Position numbers and translations under genes: made by a program. From CAYHIN01 sp964356705 (GTDB lineage Bacteria > Patescibacteriota > Microgenomatia > CAZETR01 > Amesbacteraceae): a stretch of 64,000 nt of DNA. The stretch is from assembly GCA_964356705.1 (NCBI GenBank), contig CAYHIN010000001.1:8048-72047 (forward strand). Reading direction: 5' to 3'. The notes beneath the pieces are model-generated. The model was not told where the DNA came from, did not search any database, and saw only the letters and a list, made by a program, of their open reading frames with translations. Below are positions 1 through 8,600 of the stretch, one piece after another; the stretch's first letter is position 1; each line of letters opens with the position of its first letter.

Positions 1-1349
1 GATGCCCAGTTAGTCCAGTCAGAAGTGGTATCCCAAAACCCAGGTGTAGTATGTCCAATACTCGTGTAGCTGTCTTGATGTCCTCCCGAAGTCGATGCGT
101 ACCAAGTATTTACTATTTCTCCACTAGTCTTTGAGACCACGATCTCTCCTTCCGTTTGTGACACCGCGTCTCCCCATCTTCCCGGATTTCCAGATTTACT
201 ACTACTGTATACCTGGCACGCCTCGGTCGTACATATCGATCCATTCGCGTTCTGATTACCTATTCTCCATCCTGTATAAGACAGCGCGTATGACCGGGCC
301 GCAATCGCCTGGGCTTTCATCGCCTCAAATCCCCCCTGATCCGCCCACGAGGTCGGCATCTCGGCAATCCCTCTCAGATATTTGCCTTCAAATGCCAGCG
401 TCCCGGCACTAGTTTTGATTACACCCGGCATACTCACTTTTCTGATTTCTACGTTTCCATAGTAGGCTTCCAATATTTGTTTGTAGTTTTGTCCCGACTT
501 GGCCCGACCATATGCCCCGTATTGACTCATGCCTTTATAGTGCGGCGCCCCAAATGAAAACATCGCAAATGCCGGTGAGAATCCCGGATTATAGTCGGGT
601 CTGGCAGCCGGATCATCAGCCAGTGGCACATCCCCTACCGACGTCGCATAAGTTCCAGTTTTAGAAGCCAGTAGTGACTGTTGCCTGGCGGTAAGTGACG
701 CGATTTTTCCTCCTAGATCCGACTGATATTTACTCGCTTTGTCCACTTCCACTTGCAAAAAAGCTGCTTGTTTATCCACTCTCGTCTTCAGCCCGTCCAG
801 ATTTGTTTTTTGAGTTTTGAGACTTGTGGCTTGGGCATTGAGATTTGTTATTTCTCCTCCCACCGACACGATCAGTTCCCGGTCTTGTCTAGCTAGTTTT
901 TCTCGGTAAAACAGGTCCTTAAAAAATTCCGATGCACTCTTCGCCGAAAATAGCACCATCATCATCGACTGTTCCCTTCTTCTTATATAGTCTTGTTTTA
1001 GTTTAGCCGCCATCAGCTGCTCTTTTACTCCGACCTTCACTTCTCGCTCAAATATGTCTTTAGTCAGTTTATCTAGCCGTGTATCTAGTCCCGTTATTTG
1101 GGACTTGAGATTTGTGGTTTGGGATTTGAGCCCATTCAACTCTTTCACATTTGTTGAGTTGGCTTTGGATATCGCATCCAGTATTCCCGAGTATTTACTA
1201 ATACACCCCGATATCACACTAGAGTCCGACAGCTTGCTCGGATCATCGCACTCCTCCGCCCACACTCCTCCCACGCCCAGCATACAAAAGGCAAGGAAAA
1301 ACAATACATAATACTTTATACGTAATACGTGATACACAAGTCTCGGCAT
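1..1349 (-). CDS. Secreted SpoIID/LytB-domain protein with coiled coil (C-terminus beyond window)
   Basis: Read on the minus strand from ATG at 1349; the frame stays open to base 1, so the 3' end is missing and about 449 residues are visible. Residues 1-31 form a signal peptide ending in VWA. Residues about 50-225 are charged and heptad-like, consistent with a coiled coil. From about residue 245 the sequence matches the SpoIID family, with 'MSQYGAYGRAKSG' and the signature 'MKAQAIAARSYAL'. SpoIID-type proteins act on or regulate peptidoglycan; activity here is inferred. A TAAAAT box at 1357-1362 ends 7 nt before the start, suggesting a leaderless transcript divergent from the pilin operon. 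Repeats encode part of the coiled coil ('LKSQTTNLKSQ') and most of the signal peptide. Confidence 0.85.
   Translation of the reverse strand, partial: MPRLVYHVLRIKYYVLFFLAFCMLGVGGVWAEECDDPSKLSDSSVISGCISKYSGILDAISKANSTNVKELNGLKSQTTNLKSQITGLDTRLDKLTKDIFEREVKVGVKEQLMAAKLKQDYIRRREQSMMMVLFSAKSASEFFKDLFYREKLARQDRELIVSVGGEITNLNAQATSLKTQKTNLDGLKTRVDKQAAFLQVEVDKASKYQSDLGGKIASLTARQQSLLASKTGTYATSVGDVPLADDPAARPDYNPGFSPAFAMFSFGAPHYKGMSQYGAYGRAKSGQNYKQILEAYYGNVEIRKVSMPGVIKTSAGTLAFEGKYLRGIAEMPTSWADQGGFEAMKAQAIAARSYALSYTGWRIGNQNANGSICTTEACQVYSSSKSGNPGRWGDAVSQTEGEIVVSKTSGEIVNTWYASTSGGHQDSYTSIGHTTPGFWDTTSDWTNWA
811..850 (-). repeat. Dispersed repeat family A, in frame
   Basis: Degenerate copy of the AATCCCAAA-type repeat, translated as 'LNAQATSLKTQ' inside the coiled coil of the SpoIID protein. 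Confidence 0.5.
1096..1130 (-). repeat. Dispersed repeat family A, in frame
   Basis: Alternating CAAATCCC/CACAAATCTC units translated as 'LKSQTTNLKSQ' in the SpoIID protein. Related copies lie in dnaN and dnaA. Confidence 0.7.
1304..1337 (-). repeat. Dispersed repeat family D encoding a signal peptide
   Basis: A run of ATAC-AATAC/TTATAC units also seen at 23194, 24521, 28131, 30841 and 31815. Here it is translated as 'VYHVLRIKYYVL', the n- and h-region of the SpoIID signal peptide. Confidence 0.7.
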
Positions 1350-1381
1350 TGACTGTATTTTACATGTTAAACTCAAATCAC

Positions 1382-2377
1382 ATGCGCAGATTTTTTCTCC
1401 TTACGACTCTTTTTTTATTTTTATCAGTCACCCAAACTCAAGCCCAACAGTTTAAATGCATAAAAACCCCAAATTGTGATCCGTGTACAAACTGGTCAAC
1501 CGCAGCAAACTGTCTCAACACTGCCACAAACACAAATCTTTGTAATACCGGGGTAAATCCTTGTACTGCTTTCTCAGCCAGCTGTCCAGACAACGGCTCC
1601 CAGCTGGATCAGTTCCAAGTCCAAACATGTTCCACTGTTCTTCCTGCTTGTTCTAGTCCAAACCTATGTCTCTCAGAAAGCGCCTGCTCAAATCCAGTCT
1701 CTGGATTTAGCTGCGGTGGAAATCTCATATGCTGTGCTCCACCAGGAGAGCCCACTTCTACTCCAGTTCCAACAACCGCTCCTACTGCTTGTGAGACATT
1801 TTCCGGACCGTACAACAACCCCTTTGTCTGTATGTCTCCCGGCGGGGCAGTCTCGGGAAGTTACGATTGCAATCCAGGCGGATCATCTCCACTGTTTGAC
1901 CCAACTGCTCCTCCAAATAGTTATGACAATGCCTGCGGATGTGCCGCCGCTACAAAAAGTTCATGTTCTCTCATTTGTTGCCACAGTAACAGCACCGTCG
2001 GACCACCTGGCACTACGGGCGTCCCTCCATACCAACCCTCCTCATTATGCGTCCCTCCTAACGGATCTACTTATACAGGTGTAAAAACTCCCTTTGGCTG
2101 TCTTCCTTATACTGGAGCCGATGGTCCAGCAAAAACGACCGTGGTCGTCCTCTCAAACTGGGCCGTTGCCATTTCCTCCAGCATCGCCATCTTTATCATC
2201 CTCTTCGCAGCACTTCAGATAGCCACAGGCAGTGGTGACCCCAAGCGCATCAAAGCCGGCCAAGAACTCCTTTTCTCCGGTCTCGCCGGCCTATTTTTGA
2301 TAAGCCTGGCCATTGTTGTTCTCAACTTTTTGGGAGTAACCATCTTAGGTCTAGATCTTTTGGGCTTCTTCGTCTGA
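1382..2377 (+). CDS. Pilin-like protein fused to Cys-rich ectodomain (TrbC/VirB2-like C-terminus)
   Basis: 331 residues from ATG 1382, chosen because a clean signal peptide (1-22, ending TQA) starts there and a TAAACT box (1368-1373) sits 8 nt upstream; earlier in-frame ATGs would precede it with non-signal residues. Residues 23-250 are extracellular and Cys-rich, with the motif 'CGGNLICCAPP' and a Pro/Thr linker. The last 80 residues form two hydrophobic helices around a polar GSGDPKR loop, as in VirB2/TrbC pilins. The stretch 'LCVPPNGSTYTGVKTPFGC' before the helices matches the start of the next gene, so the two are paralogues. Possibly a tip or anchored subunit; that role is inference. Confidence 0.8.
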   Translation: MRRFFLLTTLFLFLSVTQTQAQQFKCIKTPNCDPCTNWSTAANCLNTATNTNLCNTGVNPCTAFSASCPDNGSQLDQFQVQTCSTVLPACSSPNLCLSESACSNPVSGFSCGGNLICCAPPGEPTSTPVPTTAPTACETFSGPYNNPFVCMSPGGAVSGSYDCNPGGSSPLFDPTAPPNSYDNACGCAAATKSSCSLICCHSNSTVGPPGTTGVPPYQPSSLCVPPNGSTYTGVKTPFGCLPYTGADGPAKTTVVVLSNWAVAISSSIAIFIILFAALQIATGSGDPKRIKAGQELLFSGLAGLFLISLAIVVLNFLGVTILGLDLLGFFV

Positions 2378-2396
2378 TCGTGCTACACTTTAACTC

Positions 2397-2741
2397 ATGG
2401 CCAGTCCACTGTGTGTTCCATCAGGTGCAACCGGAAATCTAGGTGTCTCTACTCCTTTTGGCTGTCTACCCTTTGGTGGCAATGCAGGTCCTGCTACCCC
2501 GATGATCACTGTTTTAGTAAATTGGAGCGTGGGTCTAGCCGCAGGCGTAGCTCTCCTCACTCTTATTTATGCCTCTTTTCAGATCGTCACCGCCGCAGGT
2601 GACGCCAAGCGCGTCCAAGCCGGCCGCGAGTTAGTAACTGCCAGCATCGGCGGTCTGATCTTAGTCGTCATGGGTATAGTTATCCTTAATTTTTTAGGTG
2701 TCAGCGTCCTAGGATTGGACGCTCTAGGCTTTAAGATATAA
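2397..2741 (+). CDS. TrbC/VirB2-like pilin paralogue 2
   Basis: 114 residues, no classical signal peptide. It opens with 'MASPLCVPSGATGNLG' and 'TPFGCLPFGG', matching the region just before the helices of the upstream gene. Two membrane helices (about 38-60 and 76-102) flank the polar loop 'AAGDAKRVQAGREL', the layout of VirB2/TrbC pilins. A TACACT box at 2384-2389 lies 7 nt before the ATG, so it may be leaderless. Second of ten tandem pilin-like genes. Confidence 0.8.
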   Translation: MASPLCVPSGATGNLGVSTPFGCLPFGGNAGPATPMITVLVNWSVGLAAGVALLTLIYASFQIVTAAGDAKRVQAGRELVTASIGGLILVVMGIVILNFLGVSVLGLDALGFKI

Positions 2742-2751
2742 TTGTAAGCAC

Positions 2752-3054
2752 ATGCGCACACTCGCCCAAATCAGCATTCCCCCTCCAACTGGTCTCAGAT
2801 TTTCCAATTACAACGATCTTCCCGCCGATCTCTTTACCCGCATTTTATTATTCGCCATGGCAGCCAGTGGCCTTATATTTTTTGTTCAGCTCATCATGGC
2901 CGGTTTCAATCTCCTCACTTCTTCCGGTGACCCAGCCAAGATCCAGTCAGCCACCAAAGCTCTCACCAATTCTCTCACCGGGCTTATCATTGTCATTAGT
3001 ACTTATTTCATCGCCCAGATTATCCAAGCCATTTTGGGCCTCCAGATAGTCTAG
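2752..3054 (+). CDS. TrbC/VirB2-like pilin paralogue 3
   Basis: 100 residues starting 'MRTLAQISIPPPTGLRF'. Two helices (about 26-52 and 70-97) flank 'TSSGDPAKIQSATKAL'. The LAQ near the N-terminus recurs in several neighbours (paralogues 5, 6 and 8). A perfect TATAAT at 2737-2742 ends 9 nt before the ATG with no Shine-Dalgarno. Confidence 0.8.
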   Translation: MRTLAQISIPPPTGLRFSNYNDLPADLFTRILLFAMAASGLIFFVQLIMAGFNLLTSSGDPAKIQSATKALTNSLTGLIIVISTYFIAQIIQAILGLQIV

Positions 3055-3057
3055 CTT

Positions 3058-3381
3058 ATGGCCAGTACACCTATAAACAGTATTTTTACAAATCATCCCT
3101 CAGCAGGTATTGTGGCCGCCACTCCCGCCTCACTCATCTCATATCTACTCCCAAACATTATGGCCGCGGCTGGCATCATCTTCTTTCTCATGATTCTGGG
3201 CGGCGGCTTCATGATGGTCAAAAACGCCGGTGGCAGCCCAAGTGCCCAAGATACCGCAAAAGCCAGGTCAGCAATTACTATGGGCATCATTGGTTTCTTG
3301 CTTGTAGTATCCGCCTACTTTATACTTCAGATAGTCCAAGCCCTAACCGGAGTCAACTTTATAATTACTCCCATTTTTTGA
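3058..3381 (+). CDS. TrbC/VirB2-like pilin paralogue 4
   Basis: 107 residues, 3 nt after the previous stop, so probably co-transcribed. Two helices (about 28-55 and 72-98) flank a slightly longer loop, 'KNAGGSPSAQDTAKARSAIT'. It follows the family architecture but lacks the usual GD-K/P core of the loop and is among the more divergent copies. Confidence 0.78.
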   Translation: MASTPINSIFTNHPSAGIVAATPASLISYLLPNIMAAAGIIFFLMILGGGFMMVKNAGGSPSAQDTAKARSAITMGIIGFLLVVSAYFILQIVQALTGVNFIITPIF

Positions 3382-3384
3382 CAG

Positions 3385-3747
3385 ATGAAGCTACTCGCCC
3401 AACAATTCGGTACTGTTGAAAATCCCTTTCTACCCAAATATTACAATGTTCCCGGATATATAGGGTTTTCCCAGGGCCAAGGTCTTATCATTCTTCTCAA
3501 TAATCTTGTCAAATTCACCATCGTCCTTGCGGGCCTCTACACTTTTTGGAACATCATCGCCGCAGGCTTTATGTTCATGTCCGCGGGTGGCGAAGCAAAA
3601 AACATTACCAAAGCCTGGGACAAGATCTGGCAATCACTCATTGGTTTGTTATTAGTAGCCGCTTCCTTTATACTTGCGGCCGTATTCGGATATCTGATCT
3701 TTGGTGATACTAAAGCGTTATTACAACCTCGAATATTTACCCCATGA
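3385..3747 (+). CDS. TrbC/VirB2-like pilin paralogue 5
   Basis: 120 residues starting 'MKLLAQQFGTVENPFLPKYY'. Two helices flank the loop 'SAGGEAKNITKAWDKIWQ'. The last codons overlap the next gene by 4 nt (ATGA), implying translational coupling. The loop is more divergent than in copies 6-9. Confidence 0.78.
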   Translation: MKLLAQQFGTVENPFLPKYYNVPGYIGFSQGQGLIILLNNLVKFTIVLAGLYTFWNIIAAGFMFMSAGGEAKNITKAWDKIWQSLIGLLLVAASFILAAVFGYLIFGDTKALLQPRIFTP

Positions 3748-4118
3748 AAAACTTACTCGCCCAAGGTACTCCTATTGGCAATTTCGATGGCCTAGGACCT
3801 CTGGGAAACACCAGAAATCTATATCTGGGTGGGGCAAATACAGGCGGTGCATTTGAAAAAGTCATCTCTTTGGTAATCGGTGTTCTTACTGTCTCTGCAG
3901 GGCTTTGGTTTCTTTTCCAAATCTTCACAGGAGCTATCTCCTGGATATCCAGTGGTGGGGACAAACAAGCCGTCCAAAACGCTCAAAAAAGAATGTCTCA
4001 CGCCATAATTGGCTTGTTCGTCTTGGTCGCAGCTTACGGACTCATAGCTACGGTCGAGCTTGTCTTTGGACTTCAGATATTAGATTTTCAAGGTCAGTTT
4101 TTAAATCTTCGCCCATAG
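3744..4118 (+). CDS. TrbC/VirB2-like pilin paralogue 6
   Basis: 124 residues starting 'MKNLLAQGTPIGNFDG'. The N-terminal 35 residues are polar, followed by two helices around 'SSGGDKQAVQNAQKRMSHA'. Its ATG overlaps the previous stop as ATGA. The GGDK-A-KR loop places it with the core subgroup of copies 6-10. Confidence 0.8.
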   Translation: MKNLLAQGTPIGNFDGLGPLGNTRNLYLGGANTGGAFEKVISLVIGVLTVSAGLWFLFQIFTGAISWISSGGDKQAVQNAQKRMSHAIIGLFVLVAAYGLIATVELVFGLQILDFQGQFLNLRP

Positions 4119-4120
4119 AT

Positions 4121-4456
4121 ATGTTGCTTGCCAGAATCATCAACCCCGCTCTAAACAGTAAAGTCGGCAACACTACGATCCAGGGAGATGGTCCTGGTAT
4201 TTTGCAGCTGTTTTTAAGAAACTTTATCGATATTGCCCTCGGCACCGCCGGCGTCATCTTTTTCTTCATGTTATTACGTGGAGGTTACGAATATCTCACC
4301 GCCGGCGGAGACAAAGAGGCCGTCCAAAAGGCAACGAAGAGACTCACCACTTCGTTCATTGGTATTGCAATCATCTTCTCTCTTTTTGCCCTCGTCTTTA
4401 TTGTTGAGGCATTATTTGGCATCTCGCTGTTGCAGATAAACATTCCCACTATATGA
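4121..4456 (+). CDS. TrbC/VirB2-like pilin paralogue 7
   Basis: 111 residues from ATG 4121, 2 nt after the preceding stop. An in-frame extension back to 3905 exists but would overlap paralogue 6 for over 200 nt and adds nothing pilin-like, so the short start is preferred. Two helices flank 'TAGGDKEAVQKATKRLTTS'. The 3' end overlaps the next start by 4 nt. Confidence 0.82.
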   Translation: MLLARIINPALNSKVGNTTIQGDGPGILQLFLRNFIDIALGTAGVIFFFMLLRGGYEYLTAGGDKEAVQKATKRLTTSFIGIAIIFSLFALVFIVEALFGISLLQINIPTI

Positions 4457-4782
4457 ACCTTCTTGCCCAAGCCACCATCAATCTCACAAACCCCTTATCA
4501 CCTTATAGAAACCTCTTCTCTCTTCGTCCCTCTAGTTTAGTTTCAGCCGCTATCAGTCTCCTCCTTGGGGCAGCAGGTGTCACGGCCTTCATTTATCTTC
4601 TCGTGGGCGGTATCCAGTGGATTACTAGCAGTGGCGACAAAGAAGGACTGGACAAAGCCAAGAAAAAAATTACCCACGCTCTCATCGGTTTGGCGATCGT
4701 CTTCTCAGCTTACGCTTTGATCTTCATCATCCAAGCATTGTTCAACATTAGTGTCATCGGTGTCAATATTTCTCCTATTTAA
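4453..4782 (+). CDS. TrbC/VirB2-like pilin paralogue 8
   Basis: 109 residues starting 'MNLLAQATINLTNPLSPY'. Two helices flank 'SSGDKEGLDKAKKKITHA'. Bases 4678-4736 are identical to 5161-5219 in the next gene, so the second helix is shared with paralogue 9 at the DNA level (recent duplication or gene conversion). Coupled to the previous gene by ATGA. Confidence 0.82.
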   Translation: MNLLAQATINLTNPLSPYRNLFSLRPSSLVSAAISLLLGAAGVTAFIYLLVGGIQWITSSGDKEGLDKAKKKITHALIGLAIVFSAYALIFIIQALFNISVIGVNISPI

Positions 4783-4783
4783 T

Positions 4784-4816
4784 TCCTTAGTACTTTGCAC
4801 TTAGCTCTTAGCACTA
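4784..4816. repeat. Dispersed repeat family E, intergenic
   Basis: TTAGCACTT-type units between pilins 8 and 9, directly before the TATAAT of pilin 9. Related copies at 10250, 30517 and 37576. Confidence 0.65.
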
Positions 4817-4842
4817 TATAATAAACTTAATGAAGGGAGGTG
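4817..4842 (+). promoter_or_regulatory. Promoter and strong Shine-Dalgarno of pilin paralogue 9
   Basis: TATAAT at 4817-4822, then a leader of about 22 nt holding AAGGGAGGTG (4833-4842), 9 nt before GTG 4852. An in-frame GTG at 4840 lies inside the Shine-Dalgarno and is rejected as a start. This is the clearest Shine-Dalgarno in the window. Confidence 0.75.
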
Positions 4843-4851
4843 AATAATCAA

Positions 4852-5274
4852 GTGAGCAAAATACAAAAAATAATTCAGTTTGGGACCGCTTTGGGTACAG
4901 TATTGGCAGTCAACCCTGCTTCCGTTCTGGCCCAAGGAGCTTTTGATCCCACAGACAATGTAAATATCGCTCCCGAAGCAGGCGTTTTCAGCAAACTACC
5001 TGGTCTTCGTCCGTCCGCTTTCATTAGTGGAGCCATCAGTTTCCTGCTCGGAGTAGCAGGTGTAGTCGCCTTTATCTTCCTACTTTGGGGAGGCCTACAG
5101 TGGATCCTCGCCGGTGGCGACAAAGAAGGTACCGAAAAGGCTCGCAAGAAGATCACCTCCGCTCTCATCGGTTTGGCGATCGTCTTCTCAGCTTACGCTT
5201 TGATCTTCATCATCCAAGCGTTGTTCAACATCAGTGTCCTTGAAGTGTCTCTGAAACCACTAGGTAATCTCTAA
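4852..5274 (+). CDS. TrbC/VirB2-like pilin paralogue 9, candidate major pilin
   Basis: 140 residues from GTG 4852, set by the Shine-Dalgarno. It has a real signal peptide (about 1-28, 'ASVLAQGAF'), unlike paralogues 2-8 and 10. Two helices follow around 'LAGGDKEGTEKARKKITSA'. Its own promoter, leader and strong ribosome-binding site suggest it is made in larger amounts than its neighbours; calling it the major subunit is inference. The second helix is nearly identical in DNA to paralogue 8. Confidence 0.83.
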   Translation: MSKIQKIIQFGTALGTVLAVNPASVLAQGAFDPTDNVNIAPEAGVFSKLPGLRPSAFISGAISFLLGVAGVVAFIFLLWGGLQWILAGGDKEGTEKARKKITSALIGLAIVFSAYALIFIIQALFNISVLEVSLKPLGNL

Positions 5275-5300
5275 ATTACCTTATGGTAGATGAATCAATT

Positions 5301-5344
5301 CCGTCATTCCGGACGAAAGTCTAGTTAGACTTCCGGAATGACGG
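5301..5344. repeat. Long inverted repeat, family C (REP-like)
   Basis: Perfect 12-bp arms CCGTCATTCCGG (5301-5312) and CCGGAATGACGG (5333-5344) enclose a second 7-bp stem AAGTCTA/TAGACTT with a 2-nt loop and a one-sided ACGA bulge. It lies between pilins 9 and 10. No T-tract follows, so it is a dispersed palindrome rather than a typical terminator. A shorter relative is inside a coding region at 46771. Confidence 0.8.
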
Positions 5345-5353
5345 CACATATCT

Positions 5354-5644
5354 ATGCCAGCCAAACTTAGCAATTTACAAGATGTATTTTCCAACGTCTT
5401 GGTTTCTGTTCTCTCGCTCATAGGTCTTGTGACTTTTGGCATGCTTTTGTGGGGCGGAGTCCAATATCTTACGGCGGGCTCCGATAAGGAGGCCGCAGGC
5501 AGGGCCAGAAACACGATTACCTACGCTCTCATTGGTCTCATCCTCGCCATTTCCTCCGTCATGATCATCAATCTTTTGGGCACCTTCTTAGGTCTGGATT
5601 TCAGCACGTTCAACATTTGTCTCCCCGGGACCACTTCCTGCTAA
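5354..5644 (+). CDS. TrbC/VirB2-like pilin paralogue 10
   Basis: 96 residues, the shortest of the set, starting 'MPAKLSNLQDVFSNVLVSVL'. Two helices flank 'TAGSDKEAAGRARNTITYA'. Separated from paralogue 9 by the long inverted repeat. It ends with Cys residues ('NICLPGTTSC') absent from paralogues 3-9. Confidence 0.8.
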   Translation: MPAKLSNLQDVFSNVLVSVLSLIGLVTFGMLLWGGVQYLTAGSDKEAAGRARNTITYALIGLILAISSVMIINLLGTFLGLDFSTFNICLPGTTSC

Positions 5645-5658
5645 TATATAATAGTTCC

Positions 5659-8600
5659 ATGCTCCGTAAATTTTTCTTTTTCCTCATCGTATTTCTTCTC
5701 ACGATCCATATTTTCCATCCCCCAAGCACCCAAGCAGATTACCCAAACGACTGTGCTCTCGATTATCCCATTTGTCACACCAGTATTCCTCCAGGGACAC
5801 CCGTAGGCACTTGTCTCAACCACAGTGTCATAGGCTGCAACACCTCTTCCGGAGTACCGGGAGTTTGGTGCTGCCCCTCCTCATTTATTTTCCCTTCACT
5901 CACACCGACCCCCCCATCTGTCCCCACTTGCATCGCCAATGGCAATTATTGCGTAGCCACAAATGTCGCTTGTGATCCCGGCCACACCAGAGGTCAAGGT
6001 GGCAATTGTGAAACTGGAAAAATCTGCTGTGCCATCACCCTTCCTACTGTGCCTCCTCCCGGCGGCCCTCCGGGTCCCATTCCCCTACCCACCTATCCGA
6101 CAAATTTTAGCCCCCTAGAATATCCCTGCAACACGACCACCGACGAAGAGTTTCATCCCCTACGTCCCTATCCGGCTTCTCCCTGCGACCCCCTCATTCC
6201 CAAAAAACAGGAGCCCGATTTTCTTTCCTTCGCCTGCGGCAAGAGCCTAAATACTCTGGGAGAGTATCCCGTCAGCCGCAGTTTTACCCAAGCTCAGTTA
6301 GACGCCATGTCCCCCATTTTTCAAAACTACGGCGAGCCTTACCGTTGCGGCGCCCAGGTCTGTATCCGCAAACGCTCCGTTTTTGATATTGCCCTCGATT
6401 TATCGAGTGCCAAGTTGCCAATTATCGGCAACACCCAAGATCCCCTCGACGACGCCACCAAAGTCAACAATTATCTATCTTGGTATCTGGCCGGCACCAA
6501 TCCCACCTGGCTCGAGGACCTAAATTTGGCCACCCCAGCCCAAAACGTCAACTCCCAGTGTATCGGCACCTCACTGGCCACCTTCATGAACACCGTTGTA
6601 TCTGGGACCACAAATTTACGCAACATCCGCCTCACTTCTCCAGCCTTCAATCTTACCAATCCCGCCGAGCAGGATATTTTTATCGCCATGAGCCAGGCCG
6701 GAGCCAACTTTGCAGATATCGACGCATTTGCCGGCAACACCTACACTCTAAATGGCGTAGCCGCCTACGATTGGGTCATCAGTCCCTCATTTCGCGGAGC
6801 CGACGGCAAAACCTGGAAAGAAAAATTCACAAGTTTCAACAAAGGCATTATCTTTACCGAATTCGGGGATTTTGCCACTTTTGACAACCCTCCCGGATCT
6901 CCAAATCGCGCCTCGGTCATAAGCGCCATGCGCCAAGAATTCACCAATACCGCAGGCGATGGTGTCGTCAAATCCATCAACTATTTCAACGCTTTTGGTG
7001 GCAATCCCCAATTTATAGGCCACCAATTGTCAATCTCAGAGCTCCAGGTTATTACCAGCTCAAATTATTCAAAAAGCGGGGTCAATTCCGCCCAGGGAGT
7101 CAATCGCGATTTTCCCCCCAGAGTGGGCAGTGCCGGTCTCAAGTGGAGCGTGGAGATCATCACCTCGCCCGGTGATGAGACAGGTGCTATCGAATCCATC
7201 AACGCCGCCCATCGCGCAGGTGTCATCCCCATTATTCGCCCTTGTTACGGCAATTCCTGTGGTTTTGCCGATCCAGTTGTATATGTAGATTTCATCAGTC
7301 GGGTATCCCAGCGTGTGACCGATCAGTCCCGCGAGATTTGGTTCATAGCCGGCCCAAACGAGCCCGCCGGTGAGCATTGGGCCGCCCCTCTTTGTGGCAC
7401 TGCCGGCCAGCCCGTAGCCAGTATCGATTCTTTCTTGACTTACGCCGGTCCTATTCGTAAGCTCCTACCCCAGTATTCTCTGGATACCATCCGCTACGTT
7501 CTGGCTACCAATCAAGGGCGCAATGTCCACAATTATTTACTCGATACTCAAGGCCGCCGTATTTCCCAAGTTCCATCCTTCATTCGTCTCTATTCTCCCA
7601 CCGATATCTGGACCAAGCTCTTCCAAAGAGTTCCCCTCGCCACTATGGAAGACGTCGTGGGCGAGGTCACCGTGGGCCTCATTACCTCTCCTAGATCCGA
7701 CGGCTCATCTCCCCAACCACCCGACGTTTATGTTGTAGACCCCAGCCACCCCGATGCCATGCGCCTTACCATCAAAGACGGATCGGACTCCCGCCTCTAT
7801 TTCCCTCATCTCAAGACCGTAAGTTCCTTAGTCGAAGTCCTAAATGCTATCTCGAGACCCAAGCTCTCCCAAAACTATCGCCCCGATGAGCGAAACGTCA
7901 CCCAGTATATCAACGAACACCAAGGTATCGATGACTCCACTCCTATCCAAAGAAAATCCAACGAAGGCAATTACACCGGACTCACTCGCAACACCGAAAT
8001 TAGAGAAGGCGAGCCCGCCCCTACAGCTCTCTTTGGCCAAAATGATCATTTTGAGTTTGACCAGCGCTGCGAGCTCACGACCACCCAGGACGCCGTAGGT
8101 GACAATCTTTTTGGCCAGACTATCAATGGTCGCCTCGCCTATACACATGATCTAAAGTTTGACCCCGTCGTCCAACCCAATGCTTGTCTTCCAGATTTTG
8201 CCGTCTGTACACCTGGCGTCGACGTTTGTTGTGACAATGCCGTATGCAGCAACGTCACTCTTGGTGGTATTGATTACGGCGACCGTTGTCACGGCGGCAA
8301 TCCCAATTCCAGTTCCATTCCCACTGAAGCTCGTGTCGCAGTCTTTACCAAGACTCCTCTCATCGATCGCTTTTATGGCGATCTTATTTCCAACTCCAAC
8401 TCTTTCTTTAGACGTTTCGTCAATTGGTACGACCGGTCCACCGGCGGCCCAGATACAACGATTAGGTCAGGTTCTCTTACTTTTCCCGCCAAGACCCAAG
8501 TCGGTTATACTGCTACAGCCCCCATTCCTCCACCCGTAAGCCCCGAGACAGCCCCAGGCAATCCCAAAGCCGGAGCCGGCAACAATACCGGCGGCGCCGA

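Noticed and set aside
131..1311. Plus-strand open frames opposite the SpoIID gene
   Set aside because: Low-complexity antisense frames; the minus-strand frame is continuous and has clear domain signatures.
3905..4120. N-terminal extension of pilin 7
   Set aside because: Overlaps pilin 6 for over 200 nt and has no pilin-like or signal features; ATG 4121 gives a normal family member.
5301..5344. Rho-independent terminator between pilins 9 and 10
   Set aside because: Perfect stems but no T-run, and relatives of the element occur inside coding regions; treated as a dispersed palindrome.
5617..5658. Earlier ATG for the 1495-residue protein
   Set aside because: It precedes the TATAAT box and would hide the signal peptide that starts at 5659.
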